Shown: piece by piece, positions 7,030 to 14,573 of the stretch
Position numbering within the stretch: position 1 is the stretch's first letter
Layout of the letters: every line of letters starts with the position of its first letter
Source: JAHEEL01 sp964581295
GTDB taxonomy: Bacteria > Actinomycetota > Acidimicrobiia > Spongiisociales > UBA5794
DNA length: 14,918 nt
Assembly: GCA_964581295.1 (NCBI GenBank)
Contig: CAZONX010000045.1
Coordinates: forward strand, 1-14,918
Reading direction: 5' to 3'
The notes under the pieces: model-generated
What the model saw: only the letters and a program-made list of their open reading frames with translations
The model's database searches: none
What the model was told of the DNA's origin: nothing
Made by a program: the position numbers and the translations under genes

Positions 7030-7050
7030 ACTCGGCGACAGCCTGCTCTG

Positions 7051-8019
7051 TCATGCGAGGCGATCGAAGATGAGACGCGCTGCCGTCTGTCCGGAGGTGT
7101 AGGCGCCTTCCACCCGAGCGCCGGAGAACAGCTCACCCGCGAGCACGACCGGAGCCGCTGCTTCCAGAGGCCATGCCCCGTCCTCGCGAATGGACCGCGG
7201 CTGCGCATACCGCCACCGATGAGGACGAACCTCGATCACGTTGCCTGCGTGGTACGGTCGTGCCGCCTCGAGCCGTTGCCCCGCCCAGCGGTTCGGTTCC
7301 ACTTCGAGATGCTCCGCAGCGAAATCGGCGGACGAGTGCAACGTCAGGGAAGGGGCGGCCGACACGCCCTTCTGCTGGTTGTCGGCGAGCCACGCTAGTG
7401 GGCCGTCGACCAAGGAATAGTGCCCCTCGTCGAGGTCGGCAGGAGCGTCCAGAACCGCCATGACGACAAGCGTTGCGTTGTAGGCGACGTCGGCGAGTTC
7501 GGCGCCCATAGGCCCGAGTGCGATTCCGCTGCGCTGCAGCACGTCGAGGGTCTGCGGAGCCGGCGGCGTCAGAATCACGGCGTCGCCCGCCGCAACGTCG
7601 GCACCTCCTGAAAACGCCGTGACCCCCGACCGCTCGATCTCCAGGCGATCGACAGCGACGCCGGTGATAACGCGCAGCCCCTCACTGATCACTTCAGGGA
7701 TCCGGCGCATCCCGTGCACGCCAATGTATCGATCTTCGAAACCCCGTTCGGGATGGGTGACGCTCGGGGTGCGGAACCAGACTCGTGCGGTGCCCCGCTC
7801 GACCAGATCACCCATTTGCAGCGCAAACTCGTCGGTGCGGGTGCTGACGTGCTGAGCGCCGTGGTCGAACGTCGCGGCACCGATCCGTCGCGTCGCCATT
7901 CGGCCCCCAACGGCCCTGCCCTTGTCGACCAGCGTCACGTCGATGCCCGAAGCAGCGAGCGAACGGCCGGCGGCGAGTCCCGACATGCCGGCACCGATGA
8001 TCACAACGGACGGTTGCAT
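7051..8019 (-). CDS. FAD-dependent oxidoreductase, renalase-like
   Basis: The protein has 322 residues. The FAD Rossmann motif GAGMSG is at 9-14 (VVIIGAGMSGLAAG), followed by an acidic ribose-binding position (VDKGRAVGGRMATRR at 31-45). The KGRAVGGRMATRR block is diagnostic of the renalase/COG3380 branch of amine-oxidase-like flavoproteins. The C-terminal flavin-contacting region includes PHRWRYAQP (266-274) and GARVEGAYTSG (300-310). Characterised relatives oxidise off-pathway dihydronicotinamides back to NAD(P); that activity is plausible here but not demonstrable from sequence. The ATG at 8019 was chosen because the glycine motif should begin within about 10 residues. Sequence upstream is in a different coding-like frame. 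The Shine-Dalgarno is poor, consistent with translation following the small frame that ends 11 nt upstream. Confidence 0.92.
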   Translation of the reverse strand: MQPSVVIIGAGMSGLAAGRSLAASGIDVTLVDKGRAVGGRMATRRIGAATFDHGAQHVSTRTDEFALQMGDLVERGTARVWFRTPSVTHPERGFEDRYIGVHGMRRIPEVISEGLRVITGVAVDRLEIERSGVTAFSGGADVAAGDAVILTPPAPQTLDVLQRSGIALGPMGAELADVAYNATLVVMAVLDAPADLDEGHYSLVDGPLAWLADNQQKGVSAAPSLTLHSSADFAAEHLEVEPNRWAGQRLEAARPYHAGNVIEVRPHRWRYAQPRSIREDGAWPLEAAAPVVLAGELFSGARVEGAYTSGQTAARLIFDRLA

Positions 8020-8030
8020 GGTCGACGAGC

Positions 8031-8183
8031 CTAGGTGATGGTGCCCTTGGTGTCGCCGTCGGTCGGAACCGGCTTCGGCGTCGGTCGAACAGGATGGCGA
8101 GTTCAGACCACTCCGGAAGCACATGAGGCCATCGGCGCCAAGACAGCGAAGAATCCGCCGGTCAAGCGCCACCCGCTTGCCAT
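8031..8183 (-). pseudogene. Small membrane- or lipoprotein-like frame interrupted by TGA
   Basis: From the ATG at 8183 the minus strand reads MASGWRLTGGFFAVLAPMAS then Cys-Ala-Ser-Gly-Val-Val, a short positively charged segment and hydrophobic helix with a Cys that resembles a lipobox. TGA interrupts at 8103-8105. The same frame continues with RPTPKPVPTDGDTKGTIT, a Pro/Thr-rich tail ending TAG at 8031, 11 nt before the renalase-like start. Codons on both sides of the TGA favour G or C at the third position, as in real genes here. Restored, it would be a protein of about 50 residues, possibly the first gene of a unit with the flavoprotein. The overlap of its start with the opposite promoter makes the call tentative. 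GTG 8192 is an alternative start. Confidence 0.35.
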
Positions 8184-8186
8184 AAT
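8181..8186 (+). promoter_or_regulatory. Candidate -10 box for leaderless transcription of the gene at 8193
   Basis: CATAAT lies exactly 6 nt before the ATG at 8193, which would place transcription initiation at the A of the start codon. No Shine-Dalgarno precedes this ATG. A clear -35 is not visible, which is usual for high-GC actinobacteria. Confidence 0.5.
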
Positions 8187-8192
8187 CGACAC

Positions 8193-9590
8193 ATGGGTCG
8201 ATTCGACGCCGTGGTGGTTGGCGCCGGTCCGAACGGACTGGCAGCCGGAGTGGAACTCACGCGGTCCGGACGGCGGGTCCTCGTTGTTGAGGGTTCGGAC
8301 CGCATCGGGGGCGGCACGCGCACCGAGGAACTGACGCTTCCCGGCTTCCGGCACGATGTGTGCTCAGCAATCCACCCACTCGGGATCGCCTCACCGTTCT
8401 TCGCGTCGGCGGGAATCGGCAGCTGGATCCATCCGGACATCCCGGTGACGCACCCGCTCGACGGAGGTCGAGCCGGCGTCCTCTACCGAAGCCTTGATGA
8501 GACCGCAGCGGCTCTCGGCCCGGACGGTGCGCGCTATCGCCGACTCATCGGCGGTCTCGTCGACCATGCCGATGATCTCGTTGCCCAGGTCCTCGGACCG
8601 GTACCCGTGCCCCCTCCGCATCCCATCACGCTGGGGCGGTTCGGCCTTCCGGGCCTGCTACCGGCCTCGGCGATCGCTCGTGGCCTGAGGACGGACACCG
8701 GCCGCGCGCTCCACGCCGGGATGGCGGCTCATGCGATCACCCCCTTCGGTACGCCACTCACCGGAGCCCTTTCGACGCTGTTTGCCGTCATCGCACACGC
8801 ATACGGCTGGCCGCTCGAACGCGGGGGTTCGCAGCGCCTTGCCGAGCAGATGGCAAGCTTGATCATCGACGGCGGAGGCGCAATCGAGACGGGACGCACG
8901 ATCGCGTCAATAGACGATCTTCCGGGAGTACCGGTCACGCTCCTCGATGTCATGCCCGATGCGGCCATGCGAATCGGCGGCCGTCGGCTTGATCCCGGGG
9001 TCCGTCGACGGTTCGCCCGATGGCGCACCGGACCCGGTGTCTTCAAGGTCGATTGGGCACTCGACGGGCCGATCCCGTGGACGGATGAGGTGAGTGGGCG
9101 TGCCGGCACCGTACACGTCGGGGGCACCTACGAGGAGATCGCAGCGGCGGAAGATGAGGTCCATGCCGGCCGGCACCCTCGACGGCCTTTCGTGATCGTC
9201 GCTCAGCAATCGCTGTTTGATGACACCCGGGCGCCGCACGGGAACCAGACCGCCTGGGGCTATTGCCATGTTCCGGCCTCTTCGGATCAGGACATGACCG
9301 CGGCCATCGAGGCCCAGATCGAACGCTTCGCCCCCGGCTTCCGAGATCGGATCCTCGCCCGACACACGATGGGTCCGGCGGCCTTCCAGCATCACAACCC
9401 GAACTACGTCGGCGGCGACATCGCGGGCGGTGCGTTCGCCGTTCGACGACTGCTCCAGGTCGCACGGGTGAAGCCGTATCGGATTGGCGCCGGCCTCTAT
9501 CTGTGCTCTTCGGCGACACCACCGGGCGCCGGTGTGCACGGGATGTGCGGATACCACGCCGCTCGGGCGGCCATCTCCGACGCGAAGTGA
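8193..9590 (+). CDS. FAD-dependent oxidoreductase, phytoene dehydrogenase-like (COG1233/PYROXD2-like)
   Basis: The protein has 465 residues. The N-terminal FAD motif GAGPNG is at 10-15 (VVVGAGPNGLAAG), Glu33 is the ribose-binding acid (VVEGSDRIGG), and GGGTRTEELTLPGF follows. The C-terminal flavin segment CSSATPPGAGVHGMCGYHAA lies at 438-457. These place it in the CrtI-like superfamily, closer to the PYROXD2/COG1233 group of unknown substrate than to true carotenoid desaturases; no carotenoid genes flank it. It is somewhat shorter than typical members (about 500-530 residues). Translation appears leaderless, with the -10 box 6 nt upstream. It diverges from the renalase-like gene and is followed 78 bp later by a patatin-like lipase on the same strand. 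Confidence 0.92.
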   Translation: MGRFDAVVVGAGPNGLAAGVELTRSGRRVLVVEGSDRIGGGTRTEELTLPGFRHDVCSAIHPLGIASPFFASAGIGSWIHPDIPVTHPLDGGRAGVLYRSLDETAAALGPDGARYRRLIGGLVDHADDLVAQVLGPVPVPPPHPITLGRFGLPGLLPASAIARGLRTDTGRALHAGMAAHAITPFGTPLTGALSTLFAVIAHAYGWPLERGGSQRLAEQMASLIIDGGGAIETGRTIASIDDLPGVPVTLLDVMPDAAMRIGGRRLDPGVRRRFARWRTGPGVFKVDWALDGPIPWTDEVSGRAGTVHVGGTYEEIAAAEDEVHAGRHPRRPFVIVAQQSLFDDTRAPHGNQTAWGYCHVPASSDQDMTAAIEAQIERFAPGFRDRILARHTMGPAAFQHHNPNYVGGDIAGGAFAVRRLLQVARVKPYRIGAGLYLCSSATPPGAGVHGMCGYHAARAAISDAK

Positions 9591-9668
9591 TCGAACGACA
9601 AGCGCGGGGAAGCCTCGGTGCATCGGATCGATGGGAATCAGCAGTTCTCTCTTGCGGTTCTTGCTCTC

Positions 9669-10565
9669 ATGATCGACCGAACGGCACTCGTGCTGGGTGC
9701 GGGCGGCGCCTACGGCTGGGTCTTCCACGCAGGCGTCCTCCGCGGTATCGAGCGCGCCCTGGGCATGTCGGCCGACAATATCGACCTGATCATTGGAACG
9801 TCTGCCGGAGCCGCAGTTGGCGCTGCGGCACGGGCGGGAGTTGATCCACAGTTGCTCGCCGATGTGGTGTCGCGTCCGCCAAACGACGAGGACCGCAAGA
9901 GGATGGCGTCTGAGCTTCGCGGCGCCCGGAAGTCTCTTGTGCCATTCGCCCCGCACCTCGCTCGGCCCATCGGGTCAACGAGCCGCCGCGCCATGGTGCG
10001 CGTCGCAGGATTGCTGCCCCCCGGAATCTTCCCGACTTCCTGGATTGCCGAGTTTCCCGGCATGGACTTTCACGCCACCTGGCCTCCAGGCCTGTGGATC
10101 CCGGCAGTGTCCGCGACTACCGGAGATACCGTTGTGTTTGGCCGCGACCGTGATGACGTCGATGTACACCGAGCGGTGCAGGCTTCGTCGGCGGTACCCG
10201 GCATGTTCCAGCCGCATACGATCGACGGCACGCCCTACTTCGACGGTGGCGTGGCCTCGCCGACGCACGCCGACTTGGCAGCCGGGATCCGTCCACGGCT
10301 TGTCTTGATCTCCTCCCCGATGACGCGTCCCGGGCGCCGATTGACCGCCGGCCACTCCCGGAACCGCCTCGCCGAGGAAGTTGCCGTGCTCGAACGGGTA
10401 GGCGCCCGAGTGGTGATCATTCAGCCCGACGTCACGACCGGCGCCCTCGCCGATGGGTTCCCCCGGAGAACGGGTTCCAATGCACAACGGATCGTCGAGG
10501 CCGCCGCCGACGCCGCTGAGCGGTCGATCAACGAGGTTGGGGTTCCCGATCTGATCGGCACCTGA
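9669..10565 (+). CDS. Patatin-like phospholipase (RssA/NTE type)
   Basis: This 298-residue protein is a predicted serine lipid acyl hydrolase. The oxyanion-hole motif GAGGAYG is at 10-16, the nucleophile elbow GTSAG at 43-47 with Ser45, and the catalytic Asp192 in the DGG motif (192-194, YFDGGVASPTHAD). This Ser-Asp dyad and its spacing are complete. There is no signal peptide, so it is likely cytoplasmic or membrane-peripheral. The ATG at 9669 puts the glycine-rich loop at the usual distance from the N-terminus. GTG at 9618, with a weak GGGGAAG upstream, would add 17 residues (HRIDGNQQF...) and cannot be excluded. It follows the COG1233-like gene and precedes the deiodinase-like gene on the same strand, so a three-gene transcript is possible. 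Confidence 0.92.
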   Translation: MIDRTALVLGAGGAYGWVFHAGVLRGIERALGMSADNIDLIIGTSAGAAVGAAARAGVDPQLLADVVSRPPNDEDRKRMASELRGARKSLVPFAPHLARPIGSTSRRAMVRVAGLLPPGIFPTSWIAEFPGMDFHATWPPGLWIPAVSATTGDTVVFGRDRDDVDVHRAVQASSAVPGMFQPHTIDGTPYFDGGVASPTHADLAAGIRPRLVLISSPMTRPGRRLTAGHSRNRLAEEVAVLERVGARVVIIQPDVTTGALADGFPRRTGSNAQRIVEAAADAAERSINEVGVPDLIGT

Positions 10566-10683
10566 ACGTCGACGAGCGGATGTGCCCGCGAGGGTTCGCA
10601 CGGATTTCTCCTGGTTCTCGCAATCCGGTCCTGCCATCATCGTCACCACGCGCGAACAGCGCGCGGATCCCAAGAAGGGCACT

Positions 10684-11382
10684 GTGAGCAACGACCACTA
10701 TCCCTACAGCGACGGCGGGGACTTCGCGGAATACGAGAGTCCGCGCTACCCCGAGAGCGAGATGCGGGATCGCGCCGCTGCGTTCCACGACCTCATGGCG
10801 ACGCGGCGCTCGATCCGAACGTTCAGCGACGAGGCAGTCCCGCGAGATCTGATCGAGCTGGCGATTCGAACTGCCGGGACGGCACCGTCCGGTGCCCATC
10901 AGCAGCCGTGGACGTTCGTGGTGGTCGGCGACCCAGAGACCAAGCGGCGCATCCGACTCGCGGCAGAAGAGGAGGAACGCACAAACTACCTCGACGGCCG
11001 CATGCCGGACGATTGGAAGGAAGAGATCGCCCGTCTCGGCACGTCGTGGCAGAAGCCCTACCTCGAGCATGCACCTTGGATCGTGGTGCTGTTCGAGCAG
11101 CGCTATGGCGTCGAGCCCGAAGGCGCGCGCACCAAGCACTACTACGTCAAGGAGTCGGTGGGCATCGCTGCGGGAATGTTCATCGCGGCACTGCACAACA
11201 TGGGTCTCGCAACGTTGACGCACACCCCCAGCCCGATGGCCTTTCTCACAAAGCTGCTGGATCGACCGGCGAACGAGCGTCCGTTCATCCTGTTCCCAGT
11301 CGGCTATCCCGAACCGGACTCGGTTGTACCGCGCCTTGAACGCAAGGGGCTGGACGACATCCTGATCACGTACGACGGCTGA
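10684..11382 (+). CDS. Nitroreductase-fold flavoprotein, iodotyrosine deiodinase-like
   Basis: The protein has 232 residues. As I remember mammalian iodotyrosine deiodinase, the match is close along most of the length: RYPESEM, the RRSIRTFSDEAVP block (41-53), IRTAGTAPSGAH (61-72), PWTFVVV (75-81), HYYVKESVGIAAG (152-164), FPVGYPE (204-210) and VPRLERK (215-221). FMN contacts expected from the fold are Arg41-Arg42-Ser43, Pro68-Ser69-Gly70 and Arg220. The substrate-lid triad that grips the zwitterion of halotyrosine in the animal enzyme (Glu, Tyr, Lys) maps to Glu98, Tyr102 and Lys124, with one extra residue in the lid. It probably reduces halogenated tyrosine or a related phenol using FMN. 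GTG 10684 has AAGAAGG upstream; an in-frame GTG at 10582 is less likely. Confidence 0.93.
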   Translation: MSNDHYPYSDGGDFAEYESPRYPESEMRDRAAAFHDLMATRRSIRTFSDEAVPRDLIELAIRTAGTAPSGAHQQPWTFVVVGDPETKRRIRLAAEEEERTNYLDGRMPDDWKEEIARLGTSWQKPYLEHAPWIVVLFEQRYGVEPEGARTKHYYVKESVGIAAGMFIAALHNMGLATLTHTPSPMAFLTKLLDRPANERPFILFPVGYPEPDSVVPRLERKGLDDILITYDG

Positions 11383-11416
11383 TCCTCCCAACGTCGGCTC
11401 GGCTAGGACACCTCGC

Positions 11417-14008
11417 TCACGGCTCGTGATCGAGGAGACCCCGTTCGCGAGCGACACGCGCCGCTTCCGTTCGCGAGGACGCTCCCAGCTTCGTGAGGAG
11501 CGCAGACACATGATGGTCGACGGTCTTCGGCGAAACGAAGAGCCGCTCCGCAATATCGGCGTTCGTCAGGCCCGCGGCGACCAGGTCCAGGACCTCGACC
11601 TGGCGCGGCGTGAGACCCGCCGGATGCTGCCGGGTCTTGCGGCGCGGACCCCGGGGCACGCCTTCGACCCCCATTCGCCTGAGCCGGCTGCGGAGTAGTG
11701 ACGCTGCGGGTACTGCGCCGAGCCGGTCGAGTATCTCGAGCGCCTCGAGCAGATCCTGCGCACGACCACTGTCCATGAGGGCAATCGCCTGTTCATACAC
11801 GCAGCCCAGCTCCGCCCACGCAGCTGCGGCTTCGCTCCAGCGACCGGCCATCTGGAGAGCGAACGGGTTACTGAGTTCCTCGAACGGTTCGGTGGCGCCA
11901 GACGCTCTCCACATCCAGAAACGGAACTCGTCGCTGATCCACGGTTGGTTCGCCGCCATCGCAAGCGGGTACGCATCCGAAATCGCGGCGAGGATCCCTT
12001 CCACATCGCCACGCAACCAAGCGAGCTCGGCCCGGGCGGTGGCCACCGGAGCAATCCGCTGGAGTTCACCCGCCGGTTCGACGAGCTGCCATGCCGCGTC
12101 GATCGTCGCATCGACATCCACGTCGCCACGCCGAACGCACAACCGCGCCAACGTTCCCACGGCCGGCATCGTCGTGATGCCAGGCTCCTCAGGACGACCG
12201 AGCACCCACCGCGCATTCTCCTCCGCCGCTGCCCATTCACCGAGCTCGAACTGCAGCCGGGCACGTTCGGCCGTCAGGTAGTAGATATTGCCTGCGAGCT
12301 CCCGGCTTCCCGCATAGGCAAGGCCCTCGTCGATGTAGCTCCGTGCGACGTCGTACCGGCGATAGTCGAGCGCGGTCCACGCGAGGTTGGAATAGGCCCG
12401 ACCGGCGTGATCCTCGAAATGCTCTCGGATCGAGATATCGAGGCTCTCTTCAAGCAGATCGAACCCCTCCAGGTTGCCAACGCGCAACCGCGTGCTGCCG
12501 AGATTGTTGAGGGCGTGGGCGAGGGTGTTCCAGTCTTCAAAGCCACGCGCGATCTCGATGGCCTTCGTCGCCCAATCCTCCGCCGTTTCCGATTGTTGAG
12601 CGAGCATGAAGACCTGGGCAAGGTTGCTGTAGGCCATGCCCAGCTCCTTTGACGAGGGAATGGTGGACAGCAGCTTCACAGCACCCAACCCCGCTTCCAC
12701 GGCTTGTTCGCTATGCCCCAGCCACCAGTGCAGCCGGGAGAGCAAACGGAGCACGTCCCCTTCCTGGATCGTCGCACCGATTTCACGCCAGCATTGCAGC
12801 GCCCGGATGGCGGCAGCGGCCCCCTCCACCGCTTCATTGCTGAGATAGCACTCCGTGGCGTAGTCGGTCAGTAACTGGGCACGCTCGTCACCCACGAGTT
12901 CGTCTGCACACGTAACGGCAACTCGAAAGTGGGCGAGGGCTTCGCGGTGACCGGCGGCCGCCGACGCCCGCCGGCCCGCCGAGGGCGCAAATCGAGCAAT
13001 CGTTGAGCGATCGTCGGCTCGGAGGGCGTGGTGGACGATCCGGGCTATGTCTGCGTCGCCGGACACCAGGGCATCGGTCACTGCAGCGTTGAGGGCGCGA
13101 CTCCGCTTCGGCGAGAGAGAGCCTTCCATCGCCCCGCGCACGAGCTCGTGGCGATACCAAGCAGCGGCGGCATCGAACTCGATCAAGCCACGCCGGTGGC
13201 ACTCGTCGAGTCCGTCCAACGAGAATTCCGGAAGAGTCTCGAGCAACCATCGCTCGGTTTGGCCTGGGATGACCGCCACGAACTCTGCGACCGCTCTCCC
13301 GGAATCGGACAGCCGCGAAGCCCGGGTTCGCACGGCATCTCGCACGCTTGCCGAAACCTCGCCGCTCGGAGCCATGAGCGCCTCCGTCACGAGGAACGGG
13401 TTCCCGCGCGTCCTGGCGAACAGGCGGTCGACGGAACCGTCGTAGCCAACGGCGATCTCCTCAACCGCCGCAAGCGAAAGCGGCGCCGGTCGGACTCGAT
13501 GGACCGCAGACGCCGGCAAGTCGCCGATGAGGAGTGTCAGCGGGTGGTCGGCGGGTACCTCCTCATCCCGGTAGGTCAGGACGAGCGTCGCCCCGGTGCG
13601 ATCGATGCGTCTGCCCAAGAACTTGATGACATCGAGCGACGCGCCGTCGGCCCAGTGCACATCCTCGATCACCGCCACCGTGGGACGGATCCCCTCGTCA
13701 ACGGCGGCCAGGACGGCGTCGAACACCTCGAACCGGGTTCCGTGAGCAACGGCCTCCGAGAGCGGGTCGCCCACCCGACTGGCAATATCACGGAACGGAC
13801 CGAGCGTCCGCGGCGTAGAGAGGTCATCGCAAGCGCCCCACAGAATGCGAGCGTCGTCGGCGTGCAGGTCGCAGAATGCTTGCACCAGTCGCGTCTTGCC
13901 GATGCCGGCCTCGCCGGTAACAAGAACGACTGATCCCGCACTGCTCTCGGCATCCAGGAGCGCACGCTCGAGAACCTCGAGATCGGCAGATCGCTCGAGA
14001 AGTTCCAC
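11417..14008 (-). CDS. Large LuxR-family transcriptional regulator with N-terminal ATPase (LAL type)
   Basis: The protein has 863 residues. The N-terminal STAND/AAA-type ATPase shows Walker A GEAGIGKT (32-39) and Walker B VAVIEDVHWAD (111-121), followed by LTYRDEE. The middle, about 320-790, is helical with TPR-like repeats (for example AYSNLAQVFMLAQQSETAED, ALNNLGSTRL, AYSNLAWTALDYRRYDVA). The C-terminal GerE/LuxR helix-turn-helix covers about 798-859 (LTPRQVEVLDLVAAGLTN, then ADIAERLFVSPKTVDHHV). This is the complete LAL architecture, in which nucleotide state and ligand or protein binding control DNA binding. The GTG start lies directly after CGGGGG and a candidate -10 box. It converges with the deiodinase-like gene, 34 bp apart without a clear terminator. 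Its target genes cannot be inferred; neighbours are only candidates. Confidence 0.95.
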   Translation of the reverse strand: MELLERSADLEVLERALLDAESSAGSVVLVTGEAGIGKTRLVQAFCDLHADDARILWGACDDLSTPRTLGPFRDIASRVGDPLSEAVAHGTRFEVFDAVLAAVDEGIRPTVAVIEDVHWADGASLDVIKFLGRRIDRTGATLVLTYRDEEVPADHPLTLLIGDLPASAVHRVRPAPLSLAAVEEIAVGYDGSVDRLFARTRGNPFLVTEALMAPSGEVSASVRDAVRTRASRLSDSGRAVAEFVAVIPGQTERWLLETLPEFSLDGLDECHRRGLIEFDAAAAWYRHELVRGAMEGSLSPKRSRALNAAVTDALVSGDADIARIVHHALRADDRSTIARFAPSAGRRASAAAGHREALAHFRVAVTCADELVGDERAQLLTDYATECYLSNEAVEGAAAAIRALQCWREIGATIQEGDVLRLLSRLHWWLGHSEQAVEAGLGAVKLLSTIPSSKELGMAYSNLAQVFMLAQQSETAEDWATKAIEIARGFEDWNTLAHALNNLGSTRLRVGNLEGFDLLEESLDISIREHFEDHAGRAYSNLAWTALDYRRYDVARSYIDEGLAYAGSRELAGNIYYLTAERARLQFELGEWAAAEENARWVLGRPEEPGITTMPAVGTLARLCVRRGDVDVDATIDAAWQLVEPAGELQRIAPVATARAELAWLRGDVEGILAAISDAYPLAMAANQPWISDEFRFWMWRASGATEPFEELSNPFALQMAGRWSEAAAAWAELGCVYEQAIALMDSGRAQDLLEALEILDRLGAVPAASLLRSRLRRMGVEGVPRGPRRKTRQHPAGLTPRQVEVLDLVAAGLTNADIAERLFVSPKTVDHHVSALLTKLGASSRTEAARVARERGLLDHEP

Positions 14009-14014
14009 CCCCCG

Positions 14015-14020
14015 ATCGTA
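14015..14020 (-). promoter_or_regulatory. Candidate -10 box for leaderless transcription of the LAL regulator
   Basis: On the minus strand TACGAT is followed by exactly 6 nt (CGGGGG) and the GTG at 14008. The spacing equals that before the gene at 8193. The G-run is too close to the GTG to work as a Shine-Dalgarno. Confidence 0.45.
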
Positions 14021-14110
14021 CCTCGGTGCCGCCGACCGCGACCCGTCGATCTGAGTGGCTCACACAGGTTGGTCTCGTCGCGGCCCGGTGACGATCGAAG
14101 ACTCAGGTGG

Positions 14111-14350
14111 TCAGGCTGCCGGGGGCGAGATCGTCGTCGATGCGCGCGCTGGCGACCGCTGGATCGACAGTCGCATCGCTGGAGCAGCGTGTCGAACTCG
14201 GAACAAGTCACGAACACCGCGACCGCGACGCTCGCTGCCTCCACCCGAGAGTCTGGCTGCGCCATGCAAACGCTCGGCATCCGCCTCGCGATGACGATCC
14301 TCGTGGATCGCTGTAACCAGGTTCCTCTGCATGTAGAACATCTCGACCAT
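14111..14350 (-). CDS. Small hypothetical protein
   Basis: This frame gives 79 residues, beginning MVEMFYMQRNLVTAIHEDRH then an Arg/Glu-rich READAERLHGAAR. A short N-terminus of the type (L)V-x-x-h-x-x-R-x-R-E-A is common among small actinobacterial proteins of unknown role and is the main reason for calling it. Three Met codons (14350, 14341, 14332) could start it; GAG/GAGG motifs lie close upstream of each. The second half (RGVRDLFRVRHAAPAMRLSI) is basic and less protein-like, so the true end may differ if there is a frameshift. There is no transmembrane helix or catalytic motif. It precedes the LAL regulator on the same strand by about 100 bp. The call is moderate to weak. Confidence 0.45.
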   Translation of the reverse strand: MVEMFYMQRNLVTAIHEDRHREADAERLHGAARLSGGGSERRGRGVRDLFRVRHAAPAMRLSIQRSPARASTTISPPAA

Positions 14351-14534
14351 CCTCGCTCATCGCTTCAATGCAACGGATCCATCGTGTCTCAGATCCCCCA
14401 GGACCGCATCGGAGTCAGCTCCCCATATTGAATCGACCATCCCCCATGTTGGGCGGGCGATCTGGGCACCAAGGCATCGACGACTGGCATGCGTGAGCGG
14501 CCTGCTTCTCGGCGACGCAACACTCGCATGGCGC

Positions 14535-14540
14535 GATAAT
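14535..14540 (+). promoter_or_regulatory. Candidate -10 box upstream of the aldo/keto reductase
   Basis: GATAAT lies about 33 nt before the ATG at 14574, leaving a short leader containing GGGAG (14564-14568) at proper spacing. No clear -35 is seen. The 9-mer ATAATCGAC is shared with the promoter region at 8182-8190. Confidence 0.4.
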
Positions 14541-14573
14541 CGACGGGGAGGCCGCGATGCGATGGGAGTCCGC

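Noticed and set aside
8907..9956. A 349-codon open frame on the minus strand across the COG1233-like and patatin-like genes
   Set aside because: Antisense to two genes with intact catalytic motifs; its product shows no domain and is Arg-rich.
10528..11553. A 341-codon open frame on the minus strand across the deiodinase-like gene
   Set aside because: The opposite strand encodes a full, recognisable nitroreductase-fold protein; this frame has no motif.
13028..13933. A 301-codon plus-strand frame within the LAL regulator
   Set aside because: Antisense to the Walker motifs and helical region of the regulator, with no recognisable domain.
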